A DNA stretch of 61,996 bases from Diacronema lutheri (GCA_019448385.1 JAGTXO010000088.1:1-61996), one strand, 5' to 3'. Shown: positions 22,270 through 32,085, numbered from the stretch's first letter. A program made the numbers and translations. Notes: generated by a model from the sequence alone, not told the origin.

Positions 22270-23693
22270 CGGCCGCCGGAGACGAGGACGCACTCATCGC
22301 TGTTGGCAATGCGCGCGTCACGGAGACAACTTGGCGGGCCTCGCACGCAGCTGGGCCGATCGCCGCCGTAGAGATGTCTGCAGCCGTCTCCGCGATGCCG
22401 ATCGTCGCATCTGTTGGCACCGCTGCCATCTGCCGCACCCGCGGCCAGGCTGCCGGCAAGGTCGGCGCGTCGGGCTCCGAGCTCGGCCACGCAGGCGATG
22501 CGGCCGACGGCGGTGACGCTGAGCCCAGCGCCGGGTCCAACGGCTCCACGTCCAGCCGGCTGTGAACGAGCATGCTCGCACCACTTGCCCACGCCAGCGC
22601 GTCGGACTCAGGCACGTTGTAGATCTGCGCGGGCAACGCGCGTGCGTGCGGCAGGCGCGCGCGCGAGCTTTCAGGCCACGCGCGCGTGCCGCGCGGGAGG
22701 ACGGGGCGGTCGCGGCTGCGCTCGACCGCCGGTCGCGGCACCGAGCGACCGTGCGCGCCGCCGCACGTTGTAGTCGTCGCACGGAAACCAAGCCTCGTTG
22801 CGGAGCACGATGGCGACAAGGTGCCCGCTCATCGGCCCCTCGCCCACGTGCACCACGCCGGCGACGGGGAGGTGGTCGCGCCCGCCGAGCAGCAGCCGCG
22901 GCGCGCACACGAGCGCGCGGTTGTTCTTGCACTGCGAGCCATTGCCGCGCGTCGTGCGCGGCGCCTCGACAGCAATGCTGGCTGGCGTGAGCACGCCCGA
23001 GTGGCCCGCGTTCGTGTGGCGATCCCGCGGCGGCCCAGCGGCGCCCCCCAGAGCGTGTGCAAGCGCGCGCGCCGCATCGCCGCCGACGCTGACGAGTACG
23101 GCGATGCCCTCGCCGGCCTCTGAAGGCACGGCGATCTGCTCGAGCACTGGCCCGACGCGTGTGTCGGCTTCAAAGGCCGCAGCGAGCCCGGGCACTCGGC
23201 CGAGCAGCAACCGGAAGAACTCAGCGGCATCCTGCGGCGTCCTTCGCGCGCCACGGCCCGAGATGACGTCGATGACGGACACAAGACACAGCCGTGTCGG
23301 CGCCCTGGTGTCCTCGATCAGCGTGCCAAAGTCCCGAAAACGCGCCCTCTCGACGCTGTTGGCACGGCGCGAAGCGGAGCGAAGCATCGCACGGAGCATG
23401 TTCAGGGCGAAGAGCGATTGCATAAGGACGGTCGTGTAGCACGCGCTGCCCTCGTTTTTCGCGCCTGCGCCGCGCCGCGCAGCGCCGGGTGTGCGGGGTG
23501 CGCACGCACGGTTTGCGGCGGGATGGAGGGAGGCTGGCTGGGCGCGCGCCGAGCCCGGCAAGCCGTGCAGGCGCTCACCACGCGGCACGCCGGGCACTCT
23601 CACCGGCCACATCGGGCCGTCAAACGCGTCTTCCACAGGCTGCCGACCGACGACGTAAAACTTGCTCAAGGCGCCGCGCCGTGCACGCGCCAT
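22270..23693 (-). CDS. Compact ubiquitin-specific protease (USP/C19-type)
   Basis: Cys box: AKNEGSACYTTVLMQSLF (catalytic Cys 23439-23441), matching the family pattern N-x-G-x-x-C-Y-x-x-x-x-x-Q. Next comes TPQDAAEFFRLLL, the usual Q-D-A-x-E-F helix. His box: GPMSGHLVAIVLRNEAWFPC followed by DDYN (His 22821-22823). An intron at 22625-22766 (142 nt, donor GTGCGG, acceptor CAG, phase 0) splits the His box; the next exon starts IYNVPESDALAWAS and continues ASMLVHSR, equivalent to the C-terminal strand A-x-x-L-x-Y-x-R. The start is uncertain: 23693 (MARARRGALS) is a guess and a short intron may precede the Cys box. A poly-C tract (minus sense) lies at 22236-22264, perhaps in a further intron. It is on the same strand as the giant gene and the helicase gene, so it may belong to the element. 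Confidence 0.6.
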
Positions 23694-25229
23694 GCGCGCG
23701 CTGTTGCGGGCTGCGCAGCAGGGACGACGGGGGAATTGGCGAGCGAGGGTTGGGCGCAGATCAGCGTGGTGGCGCGGCAAGACGAGCGCGCGCCGGGCGC
23801 CTGGCGCGGAGGCGCCCCGCGCGAGGACGCGAGCCGCTTCTCGCACCGGACGGGCGCCCACGCGCAAGCCGGCTTTCGAGGGCTGGTGGATGGTGGCAGA
23901 TGCCGAAACGGACACATGGAATGATGCGTCGGCGGCGCGAGCGCGGGACGATCTTGCCCGGGCAATTTTGCGCACGCTGCCAGCGCGCGTATGCGTGCGC
24001 ATGCAGCGGGCGGCGCGCACGTTGCGCGTGACGGGGCGCCGAGCGGCACACCGGCGGGGACGCGCTCGCCGCTGCCGTGGCATCGTACGCTGCCTGCGTG
24101 CTGGCCCGCACGCACGTTGCCGGCGCGAGGGGACGGCGAGTGCGCCTCGGCCGAACAGGCGCGAACGTTACGCCCGAGCGCGTGGCCGGGCCCCGCCGAC
24201 TGCACGCAGCGCCGGCCCAGGCGCGCATCCGCCCGACGCGGATTTGGACGACGCATCGACCGGCACGCCGAGCGTCTGCGCCCGCCTCGCGGCCGGTCGC
24301 GCCGGCCCCTCTTCGGCCCGAGGCCGCACGTCCGCCGCGCGCCGCTTTGGCGCGCGGCGCGGCGCTCCCGGAACGCGCATGGCACACGCGCGGTGCGCGG
24401 GCACGCCCGCAACGCGCCATTCCAGCGCGAGCAGTTCGGCAAGCTTGCAGCGCGCGAGCAGCCGGGCATGTGCCGCGGAAACACAGTTCGCTGTGTGCGC
24501 CGGCCGCGACGACACGGCGTAGCGGCGCGAGGCTGGCCGCCGGGGCCACGGGCGTACTGCCGTGGCGCGACGCCATGGTATGAGCATTAAATTCATCGGG
24601 GGGTGGGGTGGGGGGGGGGGGGGGGGGGGGCGCGTTGTGCGCACTTGGCGCGCGAGTAGTGCGAGTGGCGGGCGAGCCTCGTCGCCCACGGAGCCCGCCC
24701 CCGGCTCGGCGGCGCGCCGCCTGCTCGCCGGGTCGCGCACCGCCGTCGCCGCCGCTGCGCACTTGCCCAGCTTGCCGGCAGGCGGCAGGCGGCGGCGACG
24801 GCGGCGGCGGCGGCTGCGGCTGCGGCGCGAGCGCGACGCCGGGCGGCGGCAGCGCCGACGGCACGCGCGCAGCGGCGACCCACGCGGCGGCGGGCAGCGC
24901 GCCAGCGTGAGGCCCCTGCGCGCCGGCCGCATTGGCGCCGCCCTGCGCGCCCTAGAAGGGCGCGCAGGTACGCGGGCCGGTCGCGCGGCGCGCGGTGCTG
25001 GCGAGCACCCGACGGCTGCGCGTCGGCGCGAGCGGCGCGGCGGGCGTCGCGCCGGCGGGTGCTGGCCAGCACCGCGCGCCGGCGGCGCGCCCGCCGCCAG
25101 CGCGCCGCCCGCCGCCGGCGCCGCGCGCGCCGTCCGCGCCCGCCGCCACCGCGCGCCGCCGCCGCGCATTCGCGCGCGGCGGCGACGGCGGCCGCGGCGA
25201 GCGCCGCCGCCGCCGCCTCGCCACCGCTG
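23694..25229. other. Region between the USP and helicase genes
   Basis: No confident gene. It contains a G-rich run (24598-24630), a perfect hairpin at 24942-24968 and short inverted motifs around 24995-25080 (GGTGCTGGCGAGCACC and GGTGCTGGCCAGCACC). A minus-strand stretch beginning MASRHGSTPVAPAAS near 24570 has no recognisable relatives. Low-complexity Ala/Arg coding fades out of the helicase 3' end around 25230. Confidence 0.4.
24942..24968. other. Perfect 12-bp stem, 3-nt loop hairpin
   Basis: CCTGCGCGCCCT, then AGA, then AGGGCGCGCAGG. It lies about 260 bp beyond the last recognisable helicase motif on the minus strand. A Helitron 3' end would need CTRR within about a dozen bases after the hairpin; I do not see it, so the role is unknown. 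Confidence 0.6.
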
Positions 25230-27599
25230 ACCGCGCGGAGCACCTCTTTGAAGACGACGCTGCGCGTCACGAGGTCCGCGCCGAGCGCAAAGCGGACGCG
25301 CGACGTGTGCCCGACGCGCGAAGCGGCCACGTGGAGCTGGCCGTGCGTGAAGCACGGCTCGGCGAGCCACACGCCCGCGCACCCGAGCGCTTGCCCCTGC
25401 GCCTCGTTACGCCGGCCGCACCGGGGAACTGGCGGCGCATCCGCACAAGCGCGAACGTGCCGTCGTCGGGCGAGTGGTGGTCGACACGCGCGACGAGCAC
25501 GGTGCTGTCGCGCCCGGCGGCCGCGCCGGGGCGTGCGCACTCGAGCAGCCGGCCGCCGGCGCGCACGCCGCGCACGATCAGCCGCGTGCCGCCGCACAGC
25601 CCCTCGCCGGGCGAGAGGTTGCGCGGCAGCATCACCACCATCCCGGGCTTCAGGTCGAGGACGCGGTGCGGCATCTGCGCGTGCTCGAGCGAGTCGAGGA
25701 ATTCGACCGACGCCCGCGCAATCTGCTTGCCCGCCCCGTCGTCGCGCCAGCTCGTCCGCCGACGCGCACCTCGCCGCCGCGCCCGGGAAGCGGCCGATCA
25801 CCAGCCAGTTGATCCGCGCCACGTCCGTCTGCTTGGCGCAGAGCACCGCGCGGTCGCACAGCGAGCCGTCGTCGGTCCAACACGTCGCGCCGTGGACAAA
25901 GTCGTCACGAGCTCCGTCGGGTAGGCCGAGCCCACGCGGATGGGGACGCCGCCGACGGCCTCGGGCAGCTGCACGGGATCGAGCGGGAATGCGCCGGGCA
26001 TGGCCCCGGCCGCCGGCACCGCCGCGGGAACGGCGCCGTCGCCGGGGCTGCGCAGCAGCTCCGCCCACTCGCCCGCGCCGAGCGCGTCGCCCGTGTCGCG
26101 CGCCGCGCTCGAGGCGCGAACGTTCTCGACCAAGGCGTGCTGCCGATCGTGCTGCCACGGCGCCGAGTACTTGAGGCAGGAGCGCACGATCTGCGCGCGC
26201 GAGCCGCGCCGCACCACCGGCAAGCACTGGCGAAAGTCGCCGGCGAGCAGCAGCGTCTCGCCGCCGAAGCGCTCGTCGACGCCCGTCACGTCGCGCAAAC
26301 ACCGATCAGGCGAGTCGAGGTGGCACCGCGTCTGCATCGGCGCCTCGTCCCACACGACCAGCCGCCGCGGCGGCCAGGGAGCGCCCGCGCTCGGAGCGCG
26401 GCACGCCATTGAACGGCTTGCCCGTCGGAGTCGGCACCGCCGGGCACCTTGAAGGTCGAGTGGAAGGTGCGGCCGTCGGGCAGCAGCGTGGCGGCGACGC
26501 CCGAGGACGCGCCCACGACGACCGCGTGCCCATCCGCGCGCACGGCGGCGATAATGGCGCGCTCGACGAACGTCTTGCCCGTTCCGCCCGGCGCGTCGCA
26601 AAGATGCAGCCGGTTGCCCACGCCGCGCAGCGCCGATTTGACGACCGCGCCGTGGAGCGCGCACTGCTGGCCGCCCTCGGCCATCGCCGCGCGCGCCGCC
26701 GCCGCGCTCGCAGCCCGCTCGGCGCGATGGTAGCCCTGCGCGCGCGCGAGCTCGCGCCCGCCCGGCCCGGCCGGCGCGCGCGCCGTGCGCAGACCGGCCA
26801 CCGCCGCGAGCGCCGCCGCGCGCTCGCGCTCGTCGGGCACGTACAGCCCCGTGGAGTCGAACGTGTCGGCCCAGGCGGGCACGCCGTACGAGGCGAAGGC
26901 GTCCGAGCCGGGCTGCGGCCGCTGCTCGGCGCGCTTCAGGAGCATGACCCCGCACACGTTCCACTTGGTGCCAAACATCGAGCCCGTGAGCCCCGTGTAG
27001 ACGCGGTCGAGCTGCGTGGCGATGGCGCAGACGTCCTCGTGCCGGATCTCGTCGACCGGTTCGCGCCGCGCGTCGACGAGCGGCACGACGCGCTCGGAGC
27101 CCGCCCACGTGAACGTGCGCGTCGACATGTTCAGCCGCGTGTGCGCGAGCGTGTCGTCCTCGTACTTGGGCTTGACGGCGGGCGAGAGCTTGCCGCGCAC
27201 CTCCTCCTTCGAGAGGCCGCGCGTGTTGAGCAGCTCCTTCTGGCGCGCGTGCACCGTCTCGACGCGCTGATCGTCGATGGCGCGCAGGGCGCCAAAGTAG
27301 GCGTCCATCTGCGCGAGCGGCGCGCCTTCAATCGGCAGCTCCTTGTCGGTCACGCCGGCCGTGTACGCCGCCTTGTCGACGTCCGTCGGCCCGTACATGG
27401 TGCCAAAGTTGCCGTCGCCCGTGAGCTCGGGCCAGTCGACGACGCAGGGCGGCGAGACGAAGGCGAGCGCGCGGCGCGACGGCCCGTAGCTCAGCTTGTC
27501 GACCGTGCGCGCCTGCTCGCTCGGCTTGACCGGCCGCGTGCTCACGATCTCGCAGTTGACGAGCGCCGCGTCGAAGGCGCGCAGGTCGATGGCGGCCAT
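25230..27599 (-). pseudogene. PIF1-type helicase with N-terminal ssDNA-binding-like domain, several frameshifts
   Basis: The start MAAIDLRAFDAAL (27599) opens about 300 residues resembling single-stranded-DNA-binding proteins of algal large DNA viruses (ALAFVSPPCVVDWPEL ... FGTMYGPTDVDKAAY), a tentative match. In the same frame comes a PIF1 core: Walker A DAPGGTGKTF, FHSTFKVPGGADSD, Walker B LVVWDEAPM, LLAGDFRQCLPVV, AVLCAKQTDVARIN, GMVVMLPRNLSPGEGLCGGT, and the last motif FTHGQLHVAASRVG. To read these the frame must change near 26425, 26370, 25905, 25755 and 25430. The first fits one extra G in a GGG run. The segment before NEAQGQAL also seems to lack several residues of motif V. The gaps are too short for introns, so this is a decayed copy or contains assembly errors. 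PIF1 helicases unwind DNA 5'-3'; Helitrons and large viruses encode relatives, but no HUH Rep domain was found here. Confidence 0.65.
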
Positions 27600-27775
27600 G
27601 GTCGTTGTGCGCGGGAGATCACGCTGCAGGCGGCTCCACAGTAGGTTCGAGAAAAAAAAAAGCTGGGCCAACGGTCAGTCGAGCGCCACAAGCAATCCTC
27701 GGGAGCCGGTGGCCCAACCCAACCCAACGATCTTCGTCGCCACCCTTCGCGCGTTTTCCGTTCGCGCCCAAGCAG

Positions 27776-28074
27776 ACAATGAGACCACAATCTCGGTGCT
27801 GCTCGGCGCGATGATGGGCCTCAGCGGCTCGGTGGCGATCGTGCTCTACGTGCGCGCGCGACGTCGCGAGGTGCAGCACGGGCGCGTGGCGACGCCGCGC
27901 ATCATCCAGCGCCAGCTCGAGCTGCAGCTGCCGTGGGGCCGGCCGGACGAGGCATCCGTCGCCTCGCGTGCCGAAACGCCGGGCGTCGAGGCCGCGTCGC
28001 GCTCGGTGCGCGACGCGGCGCCCGAGCCGGACCCGGACGAGGGCTACGTGCGCGTGGCGAGCGCGGCGTTCTGA
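27776..28074 (+). CDS. Single-pass membrane protein, last exon (unknown)
   Basis: A probable 3' exon starts after an acceptor-like CAAGCAG at 27775. The frame reads NETTISVLLGAMMGLSGSVA, a hydrophobic helix followed by IVLYVRARRREV. A polar tail with acidic PDPDEGYVRVASAAF ends in TGA. One transmembrane segment with a basic cytosolic edge is predicted. Upstream exons were not found; the divergent helicase gene starts at 27599. The stop lies 82 bp from the MITE pair. Function unknown. Confidence 0.45.
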
Positions 28075-28155
28075 GGCGCGCACGACGTCGCCCAGCCAGA
28101 GCAGCCCGGGGCGGGGCGAGTCCGGCTGCGCGGAGGTCCGGCTCGAGCGGGCGGG

Positions 28156-28505
28156 CGCCATGCTCTGAGGCGCCGCCGCTTTCTAAAAGGGTGTAGGGTG
28201 TAGGGTGTAGGATGCAAAACAAGCCCTCCCCACATTTGGGCCCGACGTCATTCCTTCTTCGAAGCCGTGACGTTACTCACATACGAGTACTTTTACTTAG
28301 TGTAGGATGTATCTATTCTCTAAGTATTTGCATAGTGTAGGGTGTAGGATAAGTACGGTTACGAAAGTCCTACAGGGAGTGAAGGAATGACGCTGTGACG
28401 AAAGAAGGAATGACGTCGGGCCCAGATGTGGGGAGGGCTTGTTTTGCATCCTACACCCTACACCCTACACCCTTTTGAAAAGCGGCGGCGCCTCAGAGCA
28501 TGGCG
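28156..28505. mobile_element. MITE-like element, copy A
   Basis: About 350 bp with terminal inverted repeats of about 103 bp (28156-28259 and 28402-28505) differing at only a few positions. The arms begin CGCCATGCTCTGAGGCGCC and include GGGTGTAGGGTGTAGGGTG, three telomere-like TGTAGGG units, then GCAAAACAAGCCCTCCCC. The inside is AT-rich relative to the surroundings and has no coding potential. No transposase lies inside, so it is non-autonomous. Confidence 0.8.
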
Positions 28506-28706
28506 GCTCGACAGCATGGCGCCTATACAGCATGGCGTCGTCCAGCGTCACGCCGCGTCGTGGTCCTGCCGCTCCTCCGTGGCGCACGGATGGCGCTCCT
28601 CCGTGACGCAGCCGAACGACGTCGCGGCGTCACGGCCCGGGCGCAGTCGCCATCCTGGACGCCACGCTGGACGACGCCATGCTGTCGAGGCGCCATGCTG
28701 TCGAGC
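28506..28706. other. Spacer between inverted MITE copies, itself an inverted repeat
   Basis: The left side contains GACAGCATGGCG-type repeats and GTCGTCCAGCGT; the right side carries the reverse complement (ACGCTGGACGAC, CGCCATGCTGTC). The whole 28156-29042 block is thus one large imperfect palindrome with a unique centre near 28600. Confidence 0.75.
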
Positions 28707-29042
28707 CGCCATGCTCCGAGGCGCCGCCGCTTTCTAAAAGGGTGTAGGGTGTAGGGTGTAGGATGCAAAACAAGCCCTCCCCACATTTGGGCCCGACGTC
28801 ATTCCTTCTTTCGTCACAGCGTCATTCCTTCTCCCCCCTATGGGACTTTCATAACCGTACTTATCCTACACCCTACACTATGCAAATACCTAGAGAATAG
28901 ATACATCCTACACTAAGTAAAGGTACTCGTATGTGAGTAACGTCACGGCTTCGAAGAAGGAATGACGTCGGGCCCAAATGTGGGGAGGGCTTGTTTTGCA
29001 TCCTACACCCTACACCCTACACCCTTTTAGAAAGCGGCGCCG
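28707..29042. mobile_element. MITE-like element, copy B (inverted relative to A)
   Basis: Same terminal repeats as copy A and the internal sequence of A in reverse complement (for example TACTTATCCTACACCCTAC and ACTCGTATGTGAGTAACGTC). The right end has lost one GGC unit. Small substitutions and a short insertion (CCCCCCTATGGG region) separate A and B, so duplication is recent but not immediate. Confidence 0.8.
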
Positions 29043-29456
29043 AAGGTGGGAGGATGCCACCCGTATGCGCGCGTTTGAACGTGCGCGGACGGCCGTTGGC
29101 TTCGCGCCCTTTCGCCCACGGTTTGCGCGCCAACGGACCAGTCCTCCGCGGGCGCCGCGCATCGTCTCAGGGGCGGTCGGTGTGGTACGCCGCGCGCATC
29201 GTCAGCGCCGCGGCGTCGAGCTCGGCGAGCGAGGGCGCGTACGTGACGCCGCTCAGCACCTCGTCCGCGCCCGCCCTCGTCGCGCTCGCCGCCTCCGCAG
29301 TGCGCGCAGGCGGCTTCGTGACGGCACGCGAGGCCACGCCGCGCGCCGCAGGTGCCTTCGCGCGCTGCATCGTCTGTCTGCCGGTCCGACGCGCTCTGCT
29401 CTGAACGAACGGACGGCACGCCCGACGAGATCTCGTCGCGTGCACGCTCGCACAGC
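29043..29456. other. Intergenic segment, no feature seen
   Basis: Sequence between the MITE pair and the decayed coiled-coil gene. Ordinary GC-rich composition; no motif recognised on either strand. Confidence 0.4.
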
Positions 29457-30289
29457 ATGTACCCCCAGAACGTCTCCGAGCTGCTGCCCGACGAGATCTT
29501 CGGCGACGAGCTGCTCGTCGACCGGCACTACCGCGTGCGCATCCTTCAGCGCGTCGCCCGCCGCCGCGATGCGGCCGAGGCCAACTTTTGGCTCGACGGC
29601 GGGCCCGCCGACTCGGTCGTCGGCGCGTGCATGTGCGGCCGAATCTACGCGCTCAAGTGCATGGGCCGGCTCGTCCGCGGCGCCCGGATCCTCGCGCTGC
29701 TGCGCAAAAATGTGGCGCTCGCCACGTGCCGCGCACACCTCATGGGCCACATGCTCCAGCGCATCGTCGGCGACAGCGGCGTCGCGCGGCTGCTGCAGCT
29801 GGTTGCAGCTCGTTCGCGAGGATCACGACACGCTCAACGCCGAGCACCAGGCCTTGGAAGCACAGCATGACACCGGCCAAGTCATGCGACGGCATGTGCG
29901 CGCGCGCCGACGCGCTCTCCAAGGACCTCGCACGGGCGCACGAGCACGCTCACAAGCTCGATGGCTATCTGGTGTGGTGCAGCGAGCGCCTCGGTGAGAG
30001 TGACTCTTTCAACGGAGCGCTCGAGAACCTGAACACGCGGTGCAGCATGAGATGTGCTGGCTCCACGCCGAGATGTCGTCGCTCGTTGCGAGTTCGCCCG
30101 AGGCTTACGCGAACGACAGCGAGGCCACCGACTTCAAGGACCACGGCGTGTGCGTCGAGTTCGATGTCTTCAACCGCGACGGGGTCGAGGGCGCGCCCGT
30201 GCCCGCGACCGCGCCCACGAAGGCAGAGCCGGGCATCGAGTCCGAGTGCATCGCGCCCGCACAGGCAGAGCCGGGCAGCGAGTCCGAAG

Positions 30290-30322
<33 letters not shown>

Positions 30323-30499
30323 GGCAGAGCCGCGCACCGAGCCCAAGTGAGCCAACGTGCCGCCGAACTCGCCCAAGCTCTCGTCGGTCGACAGTCAGGC
30401 CACCGAGTACAAGACCTCCTACGCGAACTCACGTGCTCGCCACCTGCAACGCCTCGAGTTTACGCACGCGTTCGAGTCTGTGCAGGCCGAGGTCGCTTA
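29457..30499 (+). pseudogene. Decayed gene with coiled-coil segments (unknown family)
   Basis: It starts MYPQNVSELLPDEIFGDELL and runs about 115 residues. A 10-nt tandem duplication (29794-29803 and 29804-29813) then breaks the frame; deleting one copy restores LLQLVREDHDTLNAEHQALE. Further frame changes near 29875 (to ARADALSKDLARAHEHAHKL) and 30035 (to HEMCWLHAEMSSLVASSPEA) and an in-frame TGA at 30348-30350 follow. The last readable part (SSVDSQATEYKTSYANS) ends QAEVA and a stop at 30499. Heptad-like Leu/His/Ala spacing suggests a coiled coil. A Pro/Ala/Glu stretch with a repeated KAEPGIESE-like unit precedes the TGA. No family recognised. Confidence 0.55.
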
Positions 30500-31002
30500 G
30501 CCAAAGCGCGCCAAGGTTCCGGCCACCGGCGCATCCAGCCGCTGGCTGCGCAACACGGCGGTGCGCAACACCCGCAGCTCGGCCAACGGCAAGTAGCGCG
30601 CCGGCGCAGCGCACGGTATGCCGCGGCGAGCTCAGTCGCGAAGAGTGTCCGACTGGCCGCGCCCTCCACGGGGTGCACGCGCACTCGGCGCGGTCCGGTC
30701 AGTCAGGGGGCCTCAGCTTGCGCGATGCCAGTTGCGAGCCCCCCCGGAATCCGCCATTCTATTCTACTAGGCGTAAATCACCCAAGCCCTTCCGGTCGCC
30801 CGCATTCCGGGGTCGGACCCTCCGTCGGCCCGGCTCGGGCCCTCCGTCCGCCGCGCCCGCTCGACCCCGAATTCTACTCCAAATCGGCCGGTCAGGAGGG
30901 TGTCTCGGTCCTAGGCTCGTCATAAGCCTCGCCCCGACCCCTCGAGCGCTCATTGGCTGGCTTTTAACCCTTGATTGTACGACCCGGGTCGTACTCTCAG
31001 CC
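30500..31002. other. Intergenic segment with an 18-bp perfect palindrome
   Basis: No gene seen. GTACGACCCGGGTCGTAC at 30977-30994 is a perfect 18-bp palindrome, and a TATATA string lies near 31033. GC content is somewhat lower than in flanking genes. It lies beyond the 3' end of the minus-strand gene that follows. Confidence 0.5.
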
Positions 31003-31908
31003 TTACACTGGCCGGACCAGCCCGGACCGCGCCGTATATAGCTTCTGGTTTTCAAAAAGCGGCCTGTACACGTCGGGCAGGTAGGCGGACGTGCCGCCCG
31101 GGCTCACCTGCATGAGCCGCACGTCGCACTCGCCTCGCTCCCACGCCCAGCTGTCGTCCGACGAGCCCAGAGCCGTCGGGAACGACTCGGCGTCTGAGAG
31201 GAAGACACGAAGCCGCGCGCCTGGCACGAGCGCGGCGCTCGCGAGCAGCGACTCGTCATCGAGGGGCAGTCGCACGGTGAGGTATGAGAACCCATTCGCC
31301 AGCTCGGACGGCGCGTCCGCGAGCACCTCGGCTGCCATCTCAAAAGCCTTCTCGACGGGCACGAGGACTGCGAGCGGCTGGCAGCGTGCGCCGTCCGATC
31401 CGTCCGCGGGCGCGTCCGGCGGCGTCGGCGGCTGGACGTACGCGGAGAGGCGCATCTGCGCGATGGGTGTGTGCCGCCACGGCAGCCACGTCTTCGCCAT
31501 CGGCACCGAGCAGAGCCCGCGGTTGCGCCACTCGCGCCCGGCCGATGCTACGGTCGAGTCGAGCCCGGGCGCGACGTACCGTGGGGTCCCGTCCTTGAGG
31601 ACCAACGTGAGTGCGAGGTGGAAGCTTGGGAAAGGCAGGTCCTCCGGCAGCCACATGTCCTCAAACGTGAGCGGGTCGACCCACGATCCGCGCTCATCGT
31701 CGCCGTCGGCTGACGGGTTGACGCGTCGCATCGCGAGTCGCCCGTCGCCGACGGCTGACGTGCACCAGAGGGGCCACGACTGGCAATACGACAGCGGCAG
31801 CTTCTCCGCCATGAGCGAGCCACCTGCAATGGAGACGTAGCTCAGCGTTGAGGTTGAGGAAGCTGACACCATCCCCATCCCAAGCATCGGCACCAGCGAA
31901 GCCGCCAT
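31003..31908 (-). CDS. Uncharacterised protein
   Basis: Uninterrupted frame of about 301 codons from MAASLVPMLGMGMVSAS to a stop after SGLVRPV. I chose this start because upstream in-frame sequence is Gly/Arg low complexity encoded by a poly-C/poly-G tract. The protein is not low-complexity (for example VDPLTFEDMWLPEDLPFPSF and YLTVRLPLDDESLLASAA), unlike chance frames here, which supports a real gene. No signal peptide, membrane segment or known motif seen. It lies in tandem downstream of the SGNH hydrolase. Probably lineage-specific. Confidence 0.6.
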   Translation of the reverse strand: MAASLVPMLGMGMVSASSTSTLSYVSIAGGSLMAEKLPLSYCQSWPLWCTSAVGDGRLAMRRVNPSADGDDERGSWVDPLTFEDMWLPEDLPFPSFHLALTLVLKDGTPRYVAPGLDSTVASAGREWRNRGLCSVPMAKTWLPWRHTPIAQMRLSAYVQPPTPPDAPADGSDGARCQPLAVLVPVEKAFEMAAEVLADAPSELANGFSYLTVRLPLDDESLLASAALVPGARLRVFLSDAESFPTALGSSDDSWAWERGECDVRLMQVSPGGTSAYLPDVYRPLFENQKLYTARSGLVRPV

Positions 31909-32050
31909 CTTGTCTCGTGCCCGTCGCGTCGAGCAGATTGCAGCTGAGCTGAGGTGCTCGCGGACGCGCCGCGCCGTTTGGGTTCTCGAACCTCGCCATG
32001 TAGACGCATGTGCAGTGCACATGGCCGACCGTGTCCGATCCCTTCCCATC

Positions 32051-32085
32051 CCCCCCCTCCCCCCCCCCCCCCCCCCCCCCCCCCC
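32051..32085. repeat. Poly-C tract
   Basis: C run with a single T, between the SGNH hydrolase stop and the start of the next minus-strand gene. On the sense strand it is poly-G, so it cannot be a pyrimidine tract for these genes. Confidence 0.85.

Noticed and set aside
20690-22564. A multi-exon plus-strand gene with exons near 20.7, 21.9, 22.1 and 22.3-22.56 kb
   Set aside because: Donor- and acceptor-like sites and plausible peptides exist, but the last exon lies opposite the USP exon that completes a known His-box fold, and no family is recognised. Left as unresolved.
24593-27671. Autonomous Helitron
   Set aside because: The helicase and a hairpin are suggestive, but no HUH Rep nuclease motif and no CTRR end were found; the N-terminal domain is different.
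28190-28490. CRISPR array or true telomere at the TGTAGGG repeats
   Set aside because: Only three tandem units per arm, mirrored by inverted arms of a MITE and embedded within a gene-rich contig; no spacer structure.
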